Source: Congeria kusceri (taxonomy: Eukaryota > Mollusca > Bivalvia > Myida > Dreissenidae). Taken from it: 64,000 bases of DNA. The translations under genes and the position numbers were made by a program. The notes under the pieces are model-generated. The model was not told where the DNA came from, did no database searches, and was given only the letters and a program-made list of their open reading frames with translations. Shown here in pieces: positions 22,401 through 35,413 of the stretch; the first letter of the stretch is position 1, and every line of letters starts with the position of its first letter. Where the stretch lies: assembly GCA_027627225.1 (NCBI GenBank), contig CM051033.1:9493501-9557500 (forward strand). Direction: 5' to 3'.

Positions 22401-23466
22401 AAATTCAGTAAATGAGCATCTCACTCATGTCTCATGTTATTTAAAATAGTCACACGAACTATTATTTGTTGGGTTTTGTTTTTAAAGCTGTTGATCTATT
22501 TTCATAGGAGGCAATAACAGCTTGCACAACAGATAGACATAGGGACCAAGACAAGGGCATATTGGCTTTGTGATTTTTTTTTTCTTTCCAATTTATATGT
22601 GTACACATGCCATAACCCACTCACTAATATTTAAATTGAAATTCCAAACAATGTTGAAAGACGTTTATTTTTTTATCACAATGTACAGTAAACCTGTTAT
22701 TACTGCCTTATGTATGCGTTCATTCCTGTAACGGTTTTTATTATTTGAGTTTTAAAACAAACATTGGGAACCTAATTGCTAATACATGGCATTAAACCCG
22801 TTTCAACTTTTAATCAGCTTGTAGAAGTGAAATTTGCAATAAATATGCACATTATGTCTACATTCAACAAACCCACTCATACGTACTAATATATAAACCT
22901 AAGTAATAATACTGGAGCCATGGACATAACATTGTTATTACACAATGCAGAATGGGGTCGAGCTGCCAAAAACAGGAATTATTATATATTTGGTATAACA
23001 TACAGTTTGAGGTGAACATTTTATTTCCAGGACTAAATGGCAATAATTCAATAACAAACTGATTACATTTCTAATTCGTGCGAAATGTTGTTTTCGTCGG
23101 TATCATGGTAATTTCCAACGGTGTGATATGTCGACTATTAAATACCATCACCGACTGGCTATGCGACACAAGCATGCGGAAAAAGACTGACAATACAACA
23201 TGCATACAGAACTGCAGAAAAGCATTTCATTGCATTATGAGGGTGATTAAAAATGCTAATTGAATTCCAGAGTTACCCTCATTACTGCTTCTTTAAAATA
23301 ACAGGCCATGCGGCACATAATTATACTTTACATTTAAATTCCTTTCGATGTTGGGATATGTTTTATTATTTGGCCATTGAGTCCGTCGTAATATATCACA
23401 TTAAAAACACTATAGACAGCACACCAAACTCAAAGCATATATGTCTCATCAATCAAGCGTGAAATG
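22401..23466. other. AT-rich noncoding stretch
   Basis: Nothing recognisable. Confidence 0.5.
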
Positions 23467-23553
23467 TATATCGCCACCTTAGTTCAATAACTCAATATCT
23501 GCAATGCAAAATACAAGCAAGTGGTGAGTTCTTGAACTAAGGTGACGATATAT
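23467..23553. mobile_element. 87-bp hairpin MITE
   Basis: The arms of about 28 bp start TATATCGCCACCTTAGTTCA and are mirrored at 23526-23553 with two mismatches. The loop is about 30 bp. The same CGCCACC(T/G)TTAG end is seen in the relic at 8588-8630. TA flanks on both sides fit a TA-target insertion. Confidence 0.75.
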
Positions 23554-24620
23554 TTTAGCAATACACAAGTATGCAGTGAAACCGGTCACATTCCTTCAAA
23601 GTCGATCTAGTCGTATTATAGTTTTAAACAATAGCTTTTACAAGTGTTATATTTAGTGTCAAACTAATTATTCTGGCATACATGTAGACTGTCAACGGTG
23701 GATTAGACGTATAGATTGGTCGTGATGTCGACTTAGATGGTTGTATTTGATTTTGATATACGATAGCTACATATAATGCACGTGTGCCGTGTGTGTCTGT
23801 ATTTGTTATTGTTTTGCTTTGAAAGACATTTTGCTATTGGTTTGCTTTCGCTGACATTTTTATTGTTTGATTTGACTTACATCGTATTTAACCATGCGGA
23901 AAGTCTGGTCATTATAGACGTTTCTACGAATATCGATAATATAAAATTTATATTTAATATTTAATATGAATAAAGAGCACGTTGTAAAGCTAGTGAAGTG
24001 TTTATGTATAGATGGATGGATATTAATCCATTGGATGTGCGTCAATACATATTAAAATATCAACAGTATTAAGGAGAGACAGTTCGTTTTATCATACAAA
24101 TATATCGAGAGTTAAATGTATATTATTAATGTATTCTATAATGGCTTTCAGTATTTACAAATAATTCAACTTACACAATAATATTCAGTGTATATACATC
24201 AAATAAGACACATATTTGTGTGAGGATATTTGCATTTCGAATTAAGTCATGACGGATGACGCACTTGCATATATTTCCGGCCGTATGCATTTCATTGTGC
24301 ATTAATAGAGCTATTGTTGTTTTACAATAATTGTCAAATAAATGTTCCGTTGTGGTACTTGATATATCAATATATTTGATAACTCATGCACGTCTATAAT
24401 AATTTGGAATGCACATGGAACCAAGGAAAGTTGAACGGGAATATTGCTTTTCATAATAATCTCTGGAAACATGCAAAACTCTTATGACAGAACATGAGTC
24501 ATGGGATGCAAATATTGTAAGAAAACTACAAGATAAATTCGCTTTTTTATGTTTAACTGTAAATTTAGAACCATTATTCGTTTCATTCGTAATGATTATC
24601 CGTTTTGCAAGGTTTATCCC

Positions 24621-24730
24621 AGCTAGCATAGCATGGCATAGCATGACGTAACGTAACGTAACGTGACGTATTGTAACGAAACATAACGTGACATAACGTG
24701 ACGTGACGTGACATGGCATGACATGACATC
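24621..24730. repeat. degenerate pentanucleotide array
   Basis: Tandem variants of ACGTA, ACGTG and GCATG (for example ACGTAACGTAACGTAACGTG). The long minus-strand open frame crossing it (24384-24719) starts with a repetitive peptide generated by this array and is rejected as a gene. Confidence 0.9.
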
Positions 24731-25969
24731 TTTCTTTGTTGCTACTGGTTGCGTTCCTACAAAAAAATGTCTTACTGCATGAGAGATTGCTATCCTAATT
24801 TTGCTCTTGAAATGTTATAACAAAATACTAATTTTAAATAAAGCTATAAATGCCGACTGCGATATATACTCAACCTTGGTATGGAGTTGCCTAATAAAAT
24901 GTTATTTGAAGCGAGAGTTTCATATTTTTTAAGTCAAATCTGGAAAGAATACTACCAACTTAACAGCACCGTTCGAAAATTAAGCAATGACGTATTTGGT
25001 ATTTTCAAAGAGCATAATCGTGGTGAAAGGGTTGTCATTCTGCTGCCAATTATTGCGAACGTACGCCTGTTTTTAGGCGCATTTCGCCAGTAATTGAAAA
25101 TTTCTTGACGCTTTTCCCTAGGAAATTGCTTTGCGGATTGAACACGTGGTTCGCTCTCATGTGCATATTTATTGATGCTGTTGAACAGAGGTTAGATACG
25201 TAGTTATTTTTACATAAGAATGCACAATGCCTTATTTTTTTAATGTATGAGCTGTACTTGATATTTTAATAAATGTTCACTTTAATACTGTGCCCTCTTC
25301 ACGACGTAAACGTTTTTTTAAAATTGCCAATAATGTCTTTTACAATATTATATAATGTAAATTATTATGATTTAACTACTGTAAGCTTAGATATATTCAG
25401 TTACAGAACACTTAAATAAAATTTACTAAAGACGCATTACTAGCAAGTGTTCACAACAGTGGAAACAACAAATCAACACGTACATGTTGACGTTTATTTT
25501 CTTCTGTTATATGAAGGACCAATACTTATAACCTTGCAATGGTAACAATATGGAAACATTTTTTTATTTTTACGTAATATCTTCAATGTCAAGGTCACCT
25601 CCGCCACGTGAAGTACAGTCACAAGTAAGGACAAAACATACAGTTAACTGTATAGGCATAAGGTGTCAACCGTTGTTCGTCTTTTGCACAGATGACTTGG
25701 AATTTTATAAAGGCATGTATATTGACAGTTTAATGACTAGACATGCACTTTAAATAAGATGCGTTTTCAGCCATACGTATAGTATTGTTTGCGTCATCTA
25801 TACATTCTCTATGAAACCTTGGGTTTAGAATATAATATTCATATTTAGTTTTCGACTTTTAAATGGTAATTAAATTGAATAATATTCTCTTTTATTGATG
25901 GTTATTTTAAATTGCGATGCTGTGAGATTATTTTTTATTTACACTTACATGTTTTGTGAATAAATATGG
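24731..25969. other. AT-rich stretch, no supported gene
   Basis: The segment near 25018-25055 (GGTGAAAGGGTTGTCATTCT and following) resembles 52340-52375 (TTGTCATTATGTTGCCAAT), suggesting a dispersed repeat. The 70-codon ATG frame at 24881 overlaps it and has no recognised domain. Confidence 0.4.
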
Positions 25970-26180
25970 GCCAAGTATGAGGTTCGTGCGCACATAAACC
26001 GGTTGAAACCCCAAAGCTTTGCATTGACCGTTCCAAGACGGTGACCCCAGTTCTACTCATGTGTGGTTTGTGTTTGTCATGTGTTTTTCTTATGTGCTGT
26101 GCATTTGTTTTGGCCAACTGGTCACTTGCCATAAATAAAGGACCTCGGGCTGCTAATAAGAGTTTTCTCCTGCTGTCGCA
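25970..26180 (+). repeat. dispersed repeat family D, copy 4
   Basis: The best-preserved copy: CTTTGCATTGACCGTTCCAA, GACGGTGACCCCAGTT, AACTGGTCACTTGCC, AAATAAAGGACCTCGGGCTG. The AATAAA embedded in every copy could act as a polyadenylation signal if the family is the 3' end of a retrotransposon. Confidence 0.65.
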
Positions 26181-28158
26181 ACGGTAGTTTCGCTTTGTTT
26201 CTATTGTTATTTTTAATTAAATTCAAGTGATGGCACTTGTATCAATTATGTCAGCGAAAGCTTCAGAGTGAACTTCCGCATATACATTTGCACAAATACC
26301 GAATGAAAGTGTAAGTCCACACATATATATGTGTTGCAATACCGCAAGTATGCTATAAATTATACTGAAATATTGTTCCAGTCTTGTAAATTCAAAACAA
26401 TATGCTTTAAAAATGTTTGGAAACCATCAAACGACCAGTAGTTTTACACATTAACCAAGCAATAGTATAGTGGATAATGGTTTATGTAACTTGTAGATTT
26501 TTATATTTCAAATAAATCACTATGCACTAAAATTGGTATTAGGGAATTAACCAAATTACGAATACCGTTCGAGTTTCACCAGATGATAGTTCTATTTACA
26601 AAAAGGATCGAATGCAAGAGTATCATTGTTCTAGCCGTTTATTATAATTCCGCCTTGAAGAAGATTTTCATATATATACTGAGTATAGTTTATATTTATG
26701 GTAGGTCGTGGGATGTGATGGTGATTCTTGAATACATCAATATCGATCACCAAGAATCTCCATCAAGGCCTCGGTTGACATCACTCTCCTCGGGGTGCAA
26801 TATTTACTTCACCCCTCAACTGCCAATGGTATTTATATAATGCTGCTGCTGCAAATTATGGATTAGATCATACAGAATACACGCACACAATAAACTAAAA
26901 CTTCTGCGACCATTTTCAATAATAGCTAGCTATTTAAATTCTTCCAATGTCAATGATGGCAATACTTTTTTTATGAAGTCTTGACTCCTAGCCGTGGATA
27001 TTGGAAATTGTTTTCGGCATTTTACTGTGACAATACTTTTCTATAATGTTAAAAAAATTCATTATTCCGGAGCACTCTGGTATTAAAATCACAATAAATC
27101 TGGATATTAGTTTAAACATATTTATTCCGAAAAAGGATTACATCGAGAAATACACAAGTCATAAATTTATAGGATTGAAACGATAGCTACGTTAGTAATG
27201 TTCCTTTCATCGATAATACAGTTACATATATTGTGACGGTCAATTAATATGTAAATTAAAGTAACAAATACAGTTACAGTTAAACAAGCTTGGAATATGT
27301 GTTAAGCATAGTGGTAAATAGAAATAGGGATTATAAATGGTGATCGGATTATGAAATAGAAGTTTAAATGGGAATAAAGATTATAAATGGAAATTGGATT
27401 ATGAAATATAAGATATGTATGATATGTATGGAATAGATGGTTATACTAACTCAAATCTCCTCGAAGCTTCAATTAAATTTTGGACTGCATCAAAAACACT
27501 ATAATTATCACTTAGAGAAAGATTTTCATCCCTATACAAAAGTGTGCCCAGTGATACATTGGTGTCTTGTTATGACATTTACAGTGTACACCTGCATATT
27601 TCTGTAAATGTTTATGTACTTTCTGTAATGCCATCAACATATCATTAAGAATTCGGACAATCTCGTGATACGACATGAAATGAACTTGCATAAACTGTCT
27701 ATCATTTTTCGTTTATTTTTCTGATGGCTACAGTTAGGCACCAAACATGGACAGTTTAATGACTATAAATTCGCAAGTTGCTGATTTTATAGTCCCCATT
27801 TCCCGTCATACACTTTTATGAACTGAAACCAATTATTTATGAAATGCATATTTTTATTTTTTGGTTGAAAATAACATTCAAATCAAAGTGTCTTTTACAA
27901 CGTTTATTACGGATGCTTTAAGCCCCTTATAACATATGTTAGGTTTAATGTCATTATCTAGTAGATTTTTTTAATATGATTTTTTTTAATTTTGCAGGGT
28001 AAATGATTTGTGTATACAATTAATTGAACATGTTGTAACATAATCAATATTCTTATATAGTAGGTGTTTTACAATAAATAAACCATAATTTGTTTTATAA
28101 TGAATAATAACATTGATTAGCCATGTGTCTGTTTTATTAATTGGTCTCAATGATTTAT
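26181..28158. other. AT-rich stretch with a short structured patch
   Basis: At 26707-26815 several short complementary segments occur (GATTCTTG with CAAGAATC; GGGGTG with CACCCC). A two-copy 50-bp repeat lies at about 27329-27420 (GATTATAAATGG at 27329 and 27379). Nothing else is supported. Confidence 0.45.
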
Positions 28159-28320
28159 GTCGAAATTATATTTATGCAAGATAGATCGGCATTAACACTC
28201 TAATTACAACTTGTCGAAATTGTATTTATGCAAGATAGATCGGCATTAACACGCTAATTACAACTTGTCGAAATTATATTTATGCAAGATAGATCGGCAT
28301 TAACACTCTAATTACAACTT
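28159..28320. repeat. 54-bp tandem repeat, three copies
   Basis: Three head-to-tail copies of a unit beginning GTCGAAATTATATTTATGCA differ at only two or three positions. Confidence 0.95.
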
Positions 28321-29870
28321 GTCGAAAAACATATGTTATTATCCACAAACTCTTTTCATTTGCATGTCATAAAAAATGTCCGCACATTATGAATGTGTTC
28401 AGATATTATATGGCTTTGTTTATTGACGATACATTATATGTATGGCGTTTATAGCAACATGAGCTTTGACATACCATTTTACTTCCTGTAAATTATGAAA
28501 ACATTGTACTCGGAAGTATGTATTAGTTTCCTTTGTTAATATCTATACCTTATATTACTGTTCTGTAAATGATGTGAAAATGTCGTCACACAAGTATTAC
28601 TTATTTTGTTGTATACTATAAAAATGTACTTATGTACTAAACCTCAGTACGTTTAAAGTACAGCTTTGCAATAAACATAACTCATGAATAGTGCTATACT
28701 TATGGACAATGCGTATGCTTTCAGTTGTTCCATTCGTCATTTTGTATAAAAATAAAACATACCACCGAATCGCTTGGAAACAAACAACACTGAAAAACGT
28801 TTATTCCCGAATGCATTATGCAAAGTATAGCACTCCATTGTGTTTAAAGTACCTTTCTAATGCGATATGTCAAATGATTCAGCTGTCAATGGAACATACC
28901 GCTTTTTGAATCCATTGTTTTAAAGTATGATACTTCTTTGATGCAGTAATTTAAATGTACTTTCGTTATAAGGCATGGAACAAATGAACGAATATCGTTC
29001 AGCTAGTATAATTGAAGATTTGAATTTCCAACGGGGAAAATAACGCTTAGTTTTCTGAAATGCTATCGAAGGAATGCGAACGGCTTATTTGCATGTAGTT
29101 ACAATGTAAGGTTTTAGGTTTAAGATTAGGTTTAAGTGTCAATATACACTTTGGTTTATTTGACGTACGTTTCGCTCTGGTCATATTTAGAATGCCTATA
29201 AGTCAAAACACTTCGTGTTTATGGGCAAAGATTTGACACGTGCGTCGTGTTTCTTTAGGCGATATATTGTGATGCACTGAACAGCAAAAATACTTAATAT
29301 ATTTCTATATAGCTAGCAAATGCAATTAAAAACCTAATATGAATATATGTGCTACCTAGTTAACGGGCAAAAGCATATTTATTTAACAGTATAAAAAAAT
29401 AGTTAGTGTCAATTTTTAAAGAGCTACTTCTTATGTTCTTCGTACACTGTAATCAGCAATGTTTCAAACCTAATTATAAATATTATTTTCATTATCTGTA
29501 TTGCACCACTGATCTGATTACAAATTTTGAGGGTGGTTTTCTAAGCAAAAATATTTTGTTTGAAAATGTTCATTTAATAAAATCATTGCAATTTTCTTCA
29601 AAATTCATTTACCCCTATGGATGAACAAAATCTAAATTCAATTATAGTTGCAAATAGCGTCCAAATACACACTTTTGGTGTCTTATACAAGCTATGATAG
29701 AATATTATAAAGTAAGACAATATAAGGCATTAAAGAAAATAAAATTATGAATATTTATTAATTTTCTATGGTAGCTCAGCATAACTTTGAAGCTTACAGA
29801 ACAGAGAAAATAATATGTTATCTAAAAGAACTTAGATTTCCTGGACTTGTATGTTTTTTCACTTAAATCT
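28321..29870. other. AT-rich noncoding stretch
   Basis: No gene or element recognised. The last part could include sequence downstream of the minus-strand gene that ends at 30381. Confidence 0.5.
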
Positions 29871-30380
29871 TTTTGTTTATTTTTTTATTTATTACATTTA
29901 TTTGACTGAAATAAAAATAAAGAAACACATTGATCGTAAACTTTCTGAAAAACTGAGGAAAAACTAACAAACCAGTTAAAAATTCAACAGCTTTGTTTAA
30001 GCAAAATCTCAACAATAATTATCAAAAGTGGCAAAACTTATGCAACTTACGTTAAATACACCATTTACACAATTTCAACAAAATATTTAATAATTAAAAG
30101 CAATTATTTGAGTGAATTATAGATTTTGTTTCCAAACATTTTTAGGTTCCCTGTGGTTACACAAAATGTCACGAACGACCTTCACTGTTTTCAACTCTGA
30201 CACAACACACTATACATGAAAAATAAGGTGTCTATTTTACATCTTTTTCATTTATGTTCATGTCATTTGTGTATAAACTGAAGTATGTTGGCAATTTAGG
30301 CTGTATATGCTGGTAATTTAGGATGCATCTTCACCAACTGGCACAGTCAGAGAATCATGTGTACTGTGCTTATCACCAGG

Positions 30381-30416
30381 TTAGACCTGTGATTTGTGGC
30401 AATTATCTTCCTTCAG
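30381..30416 (-). CDS. candidate terminal exon of a small gene
   Basis: Minus strand: the acceptor CATTTTTGCAG ends at 30417. Eleven codons follow (LKEDNCHKSQV) with TAA at 30383-30381, in phase 0, matching the phase in which the exon at 31347-31210 ends. Several TTTATT motifs on the plus strand (AATAAA on the minus) near 29870-29895 could end the transcript after a UTR of about 500 bases. Confidence 0.35.
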   Translation of the reverse strand: MKEDNCHKSQV

Positions 30417-31209
30417 CTGCAAAAATGTTTAGTAATAATCAAATAACTGATTGTATTCCACAATATATTTAAGAATATGCATACACAACTGTCCAATATA
30501 TGTGCAACCCAACCTAAGGCATATGTTTTAGTGTATGGTAATTTGGTACAGCACATTTATGTCAAAACTGGTTCATTACTTTTTACTATTTTAATACAAA
30601 TCCGTTAGAAAAACATGAGCACACATTCATAAGCAAAGTAGCACACATATCTAGTATAAGGAGTCAACTATTACACAGTAGTAATTAAAAAGCTGACAAA
30701 ACCTTAGTGTCTTGAGGCCTCAACACTAAGGGACTGACAATAAAGTAGGCCTATTATGTTCGGATTCTATGAGACAATGTACATGTACCAAATTCTGTCA
30801 ATTTCTTCAGGTCTTACTTAGAAGTGTTTCAGTTCCCTATCAAAAGTCAAGCTGGTTGATCATATGTACGATCTGGTGATAGTTATTTGTTTTATTTGGT
30901 TTTGAATTTTTTTCAGTAAGACATTTCCTCTTGCTTCTTATTTTTCTTTTGACAGTTGTCTTGTTTATACCACGAAAATAGGTGACTTTCGATTACTTTC
31001 GGTTTCGATTTATCAAATGCTTGTATTTCGCCACATCGTATGAACATGTATAAAATAATTTAAAAAAAGAAGAATGTTAGACAATAATCAGAATTAAACA
31101 TTGGGAATAAAACAGGCATCGTATGAACTGTGTGGCGAAATTTACCGACAGTTACCGACATCAGCCGATTATAGAAAAAAAAACGTGGGAAATTATTTCA
31201 GGTGTATAC

Positions 31210-31347
31210 CTTGATGACTTCACAGTTGTAACGCACAATTGTTTCCCGACCCAACCTTTCAGTGTTATTTTTAGGCCGGGTAACAGATAAAAGGAAATAG
31301 CGCGAAAAAAACTGTTTTGTAGAAATATTGAGAATAATTCGCAACAT
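31210..31347 (-). CDS. candidate first exon, mitochondrial-presequence-like
   Basis: Minus strand: ATG at 31347 opens 46 codons that end exactly at AAG|GTATAC (donor at 31209). The N-terminus (MLRIILNISTKQFFSRYFLL) is hydrophobic with scattered Arg, Lys, Ser and Thr and no acidic residue, which is what a mitochondrial targeting sequence looks like. After it come TERLGRETIVRYNCEVIK, then a phase-0 junction to the exon at 30416. The joined product would be 57 residues. A TATATATA stretch lies at about 31388-31395, 40 bases upstream, and E2F-like TTTTCGCGAAAA lies at about 31452-31463. I do not recognise the protein, and more exons may lie in the 793-bp intron. It could be chance. Confidence 0.4.
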
Positions 31348-31929
31348 ATCAGGTCAAAATATGTTATATTAATTACTTAAGTAGGTATATATACACACAC
31401 AAAAGTATCTATCGGATTCTTATTTTACTGCAATTTTACGTCGCAACCGGTTTTCGCGAAAACAGGAAACGGCCGAAACATTTTGGGTTGCATAGGTATG
31501 TCCAAAAAATGTATAAGCGGTCAACGCCCGTATAACTCCCGTGAAGTCTAGCATAGTTTTCTATAATTTTAAAACAATATTGAAATAAAATACATCGGAA
31601 TGCCACAGAGTATCACCATTGGCATTGGTACGTAACACTGTTTGTTTAACATGATATTGCTGTCTACTAATAGAATCACAACAGTACAAACATAGTTCAT
31701 GATACTACTGTCAATTACATGTATAATTATTTAGATGCGCATTAACTGAATTCCTGATATCGTGACTGCACATTAATGGCTCTAGCTCGCACTTGGAAAA
31801 AGGTTTCTGCATTTGATTGTGGCACTGTTGTTTTCTGTTTGTGAAAAGCAATTTCCTGCTCAAACACTGAATTTATCAAATGTAGTAAGGTATATTATAA
31901 GTTCGTTCTAGAGGCAAAGAAGAAAACAT

Positions 31930-32165
31930 ATGATGCGTGTCGTGGGAAAACCGGGCTTAATGCATGTGCGTAATGCACAGGCAAATCCAGGACAGCAATT
32001 TCCGCTGTTATGGTATTGTCTGTTTCAAGGAAGTCTCTTCTTAAAATAAATTCACTGTTGACAGAAAGTTCCGTCCTGGATTAGACTGTGCGGACTGCAC
32101 AGAATAATCCGGGACGAAACTTTACGCACAGGCATAAAGCCCGGTTTGCCCACGACACGCCTCAT
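31930..32165. mobile_element. MITE with long terminal inverted repeats
   Basis: Both ends begin TATGA(T/G)GCGTGTCGTGGG and continue inward as CCGGGCTTAATGCATGTGCG and its mirrored counterpart. Subterminal palindromic pieces (CTGTGCGGACTGCACAG; CAGGACAGCAATTTCC) are typical of a large bivalve-type MITE family I associate with molluscan genomes from memory. The copy is about 236 bp and internally rearranged. Confidence 0.75.
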
Positions 32166-33106
32166 ATACTTTTGCTAGATATGGTGGCATTTTCTGTTTA
32201 AGTGTTTGTCACTGTACGTGTATTATCATGTTACATGTTGTTGCATCAAATACCTTAATGATTTAGTGCATGCTTACTACCGACAGGTGCTTAATGAGAA
32301 GCTATTACCGAGTTTATATTGTAAGCGTACGTATTACTACTGCACAAGTATAGCCTTATTGGGTGTTTTAACACGTACTGTACAACAAACAGTGCGTTTT
32401 ACATGAAGTAGTCGTTTGCATTGGCGCCGGCATGCATTATTTTTGTCTTTTTAAAATTTCCTCAGTTTTTCGTAATGTGTTATTTTGTGACGTTTGACGA
32501 ATTGCAGTCGAAGTAATTTAGTCTTTCACTTACACATCTACCAATCAACTGGTATAGATGAGCGATATAACTTGTTTTGCTCTGAAACTTAGCTGAGGTT
32601 TTTCTGGTTAAAATGAAAACGTCTATGTCGTCTACATAATTATGTAAGTTTGATTCAAACTTCCCTCCAAACTTAAATATTTGAGCGGGCACTCCATAGT
32701 TTCTGAATTGTCTTGGGGTTATGTAATAGTTTCGGTCTCCACTGAATACATAAATCTCTAACCCAGACGGCGATTGTAATAAAGCCTATTTTACTTGACA
32801 TATCACGCCGGTTCTGAATACTATGATGCTTGATAAGATGTTTGCACTTATTGGAAATTGCAGCATTCTGTTCTACCAATTAAGTGTCCATTAAAGGTAC
32901 TAACTTAATGAGTATTCCTATTCAGTACAATACCGCTTCGGTCGGTTGAAAATGAAAGAGGTTTTTTTTCCGGGAAAATAGAACAATTCTTAATGTGTTT
33001 TTGTGAATGTATCGTGTTTTCCAAACTATTCGACAATGTCAAACACATATTTTAAAATAGGGCGATGGCCTCGTTATAGTAAAGTACGCTTCTAGGTTGT
33101 TGATAG
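32166..33106. other. AT-rich stretch with a dispersed-repeat copy at about 32480-32830
   Basis: TGACGTTTGACGAATTGCAG (32489) and the CCTATTTTACTTGACATATC block (32787) recur near 48905 and 49280, and the second block again near 46500. This is the third copy of the unit duplicated at 46-50 kb. Confidence 0.5.
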
Positions 33107-33111
33107 GAATT

Positions 33112-33860
33112 AATGAAATTCGATCGCGCACAAGCATATACTGTATTGCGGCGATGTTTGCGTATTGACCTACATTTTGTGATTAAATGTGCATATATGG
33201 GAACACGACGTACGTACTACAAACACATGTCGAAAGTTTTAATCAGTTGCCCCGTCTATACTAGGCAAAACTACTAACGCAATTAATAGAAATATGGTCA
33301 ATATGTAAAATTAAAGCGGAAACAACTATGTGTCAAAATCATCTTGCCTGGCCGATACCATTAATTATTCCGTTGAAAAGCTTGGATATTTGACACTAAT
33401 CTGAAATTGGCATGTGTATATGTTTATAAATAAGGCTTTAATGGTCAAATGCAAATGTGAGTTCGGAGATTTTCATAGTTTATTTTTTGCCGCACCATTA
33501 TGTAGAAAATACACGTGCTAATAGTATTTCACGAACGAGCTGCTGATACTTCGTGAGACCTTGTCAAGTTAAGATACTTCGTGATCAAGTTAAGATCATG
33601 CTACTCGTGAACTAATCTCCCTGCATTGTCAGAGATTAAAAATCGTGATTGCACTTGTGAGGAGTCGTCAATCTCCTATGGATGGAATTTGGAACGATTA
33701 TTTATTGTCATTTTATAAAAATTAGTTATATGCTAGTAGTCCAGTATTATGTTCAGTGTCGATCAAAAGCCGCATATGTGTGTACTGTAAAAGTATTGGA
33801 ATTTCCAATTTTCGATTCTTTGCTAAGGCCGGAAGTACACATTCGGAGATTTGGGGCTCG
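33112..33860. repeat. segmental duplication, unit A
   Basis: It aligns with 34154-34880 (offset about 1044 bp). Shared blocks include AAATTCGATCGCGCACAAGC, then TGTAGAAAATA-ACGTGCTAA, then TACTTCGTGAGACC, then CTCCTATGGATGGAAT. Unit A has about 220 bp (33260-33480) that unit B lacks. Together the blocks show an old tandem duplication. Confidence 0.85.
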
Positions 33861-34153
33861 AAATTCAATTTTGTATCAAAAGATCGGATATGTTCCGACA
33901 GAGTCTCTAATTTTTAAATGAGACCTGACAGTGTCCCGACAGTGTCGCGATAGCTCCCGACAGCATCCCGGCATTCTCGACTGTTTTGTATCGTAGCGCT
34001 GTTGGGGCGCTGTCGGGAGATTTAATCGGGAATGTGTGATTTTCAACGACGAATTTGCTTTCAGATATCTTATGACGACTTAAACAAATTTTTTAATATG
34101 TTGATGGCTTCTATTAATACAGTAAAAATGCGATTCCATGTTGCTGTTAAGAA

Positions 34154-34880
34154 TGAATGAAATTCGATCGCGCACAAGCATATAATGTATTGTGGCGATG
34201 TTTGCGTATGAATATACATTTTGCTTTTAAATATGCATATAGGGGAACAAGAAATAAGTACTACACACATAATGACGAAAGGTTAAAATCAGTTACCCCA
34301 TCTATATTTTGCCGCGCCATTGTGTAGAAAATAAACGTGCTAATATCATTTCACCAACAAGCCACTGATACTTCGTGAGACCTAGTCTAGTTAAGTTCTG
34401 GGGTGGTATTCAAAAAGCATCTTAAGTTATCCTTGTCCCTAAATCTGCCTAAAACTTCATTAACTATCATTCCATATAGAATCATTTTAGTACTCAGCTA
34501 CGTGTTAAAATGACCTCGGTATTAAAATGTAATTTGAGAAATATCAACATACGCATTTCTTCATTGCGTAACGACAGACAATACATTCATATTATTCACT
34601 TCAGTAAAAATAGTTGATAAATTACTTAAGATGCTTTCTGAATATGGCCCCATGTTTCTTATGAACTAATCTTCCTGCATTGACAGAGATTTAAAATCGT
34701 GACTGCACTTGTGTGGAGTCGTCATCTCCTATGGATGGAATGTGAAACCATTTGTTCTTGTCATTTTTTATTTATTTAGTTAGATGCAAGTATTCCAGTA
34801 TTATGATCAGTGTTGAGCAAAAGCCGCGCATGAGAGTACTTTAAAAGTAAGGGTATACCCAATATTCGATCATTTGCTGC
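34154..34880. repeat. segmental duplication, unit B
   Basis: Counterpart of 33112-33860. It is interrupted by the MITE at 34399-34652, which unit A lacks. Identity looks like roughly 80-85% by eye. Confidence 0.85.
34399..34652. mobile_element. 254-bp MITE with 28-bp terminal inverted repeats
   Basis: The left end TGGGGTGGTATTCAAAAAGC continues CATCTTAAG; the right end mirrors it with four mismatches and closes GGCCCCA. The empty counterpart site in the paralogous unit (near 33605) supports insertion after the duplication. The end motif TATTCA-AAAGC is shared with the element at 46158-46418. Confidence 0.8.
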
Positions 34881-35413
34881 GGCCTGATATAGAACGAATG
34901 CATTGTAATTGCAGTTGTTAAAGATGGACAGAAGCGTTAGCCCGAGTCACTTGGCGAAATACACATAGCCTTTAATTACATATTTATTTAACTTCAACTG
35001 CGAAATTGCTTTCAAATATCTTTTGACTAATTCACTGGCACCATTACTGAGAAATACAATGCTGTAGACTTAAAATACAAATAAAACTTTCAACTTACAA
35101 ACGTAGACATACATTGCGTCGTAATTTTATGATTTTAATATCATGTTATTAATTTACGTTTAAAACTGAAACACACTAGCACAGCAATGATAATGAAAAA
35201 CGTACATACATTATGTTGGGCACGTGAAACACATGATGGTTTTGTCACGTGACTCATCATCAAGATAATATTTGGCAAATGCGTGGCAAGCATAACTTGC
35301 ATTCCTGGACTAATTGCCAGACAGTCATGTATAATTGGAATATCCTTGCGAATCATTAAAATACATGACATTGTGTTGTATTCTAGACACATATGTTTTG
35401 ATTTATTAAAGGC
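34881..35413. other. AT-rich flank of the LTR element
   Basis: No gene is supported. Two CACGTG-type sites flank CACATGATGG near 35221-35253. The LTR begins at 35414. Confidence 0.5.

Noticed and set aside
24384..24719. 111-codon minus-strand open frame
   Set aside because: The N-terminal part is translated pentanucleotide repeat; non-coding composition.
28159..28320. CRISPR array
   Set aside because: The repeats are contiguous tandem units without spacers, and the genome is eukaryotic; the same applies to 5814-5983 and 63152-63321.
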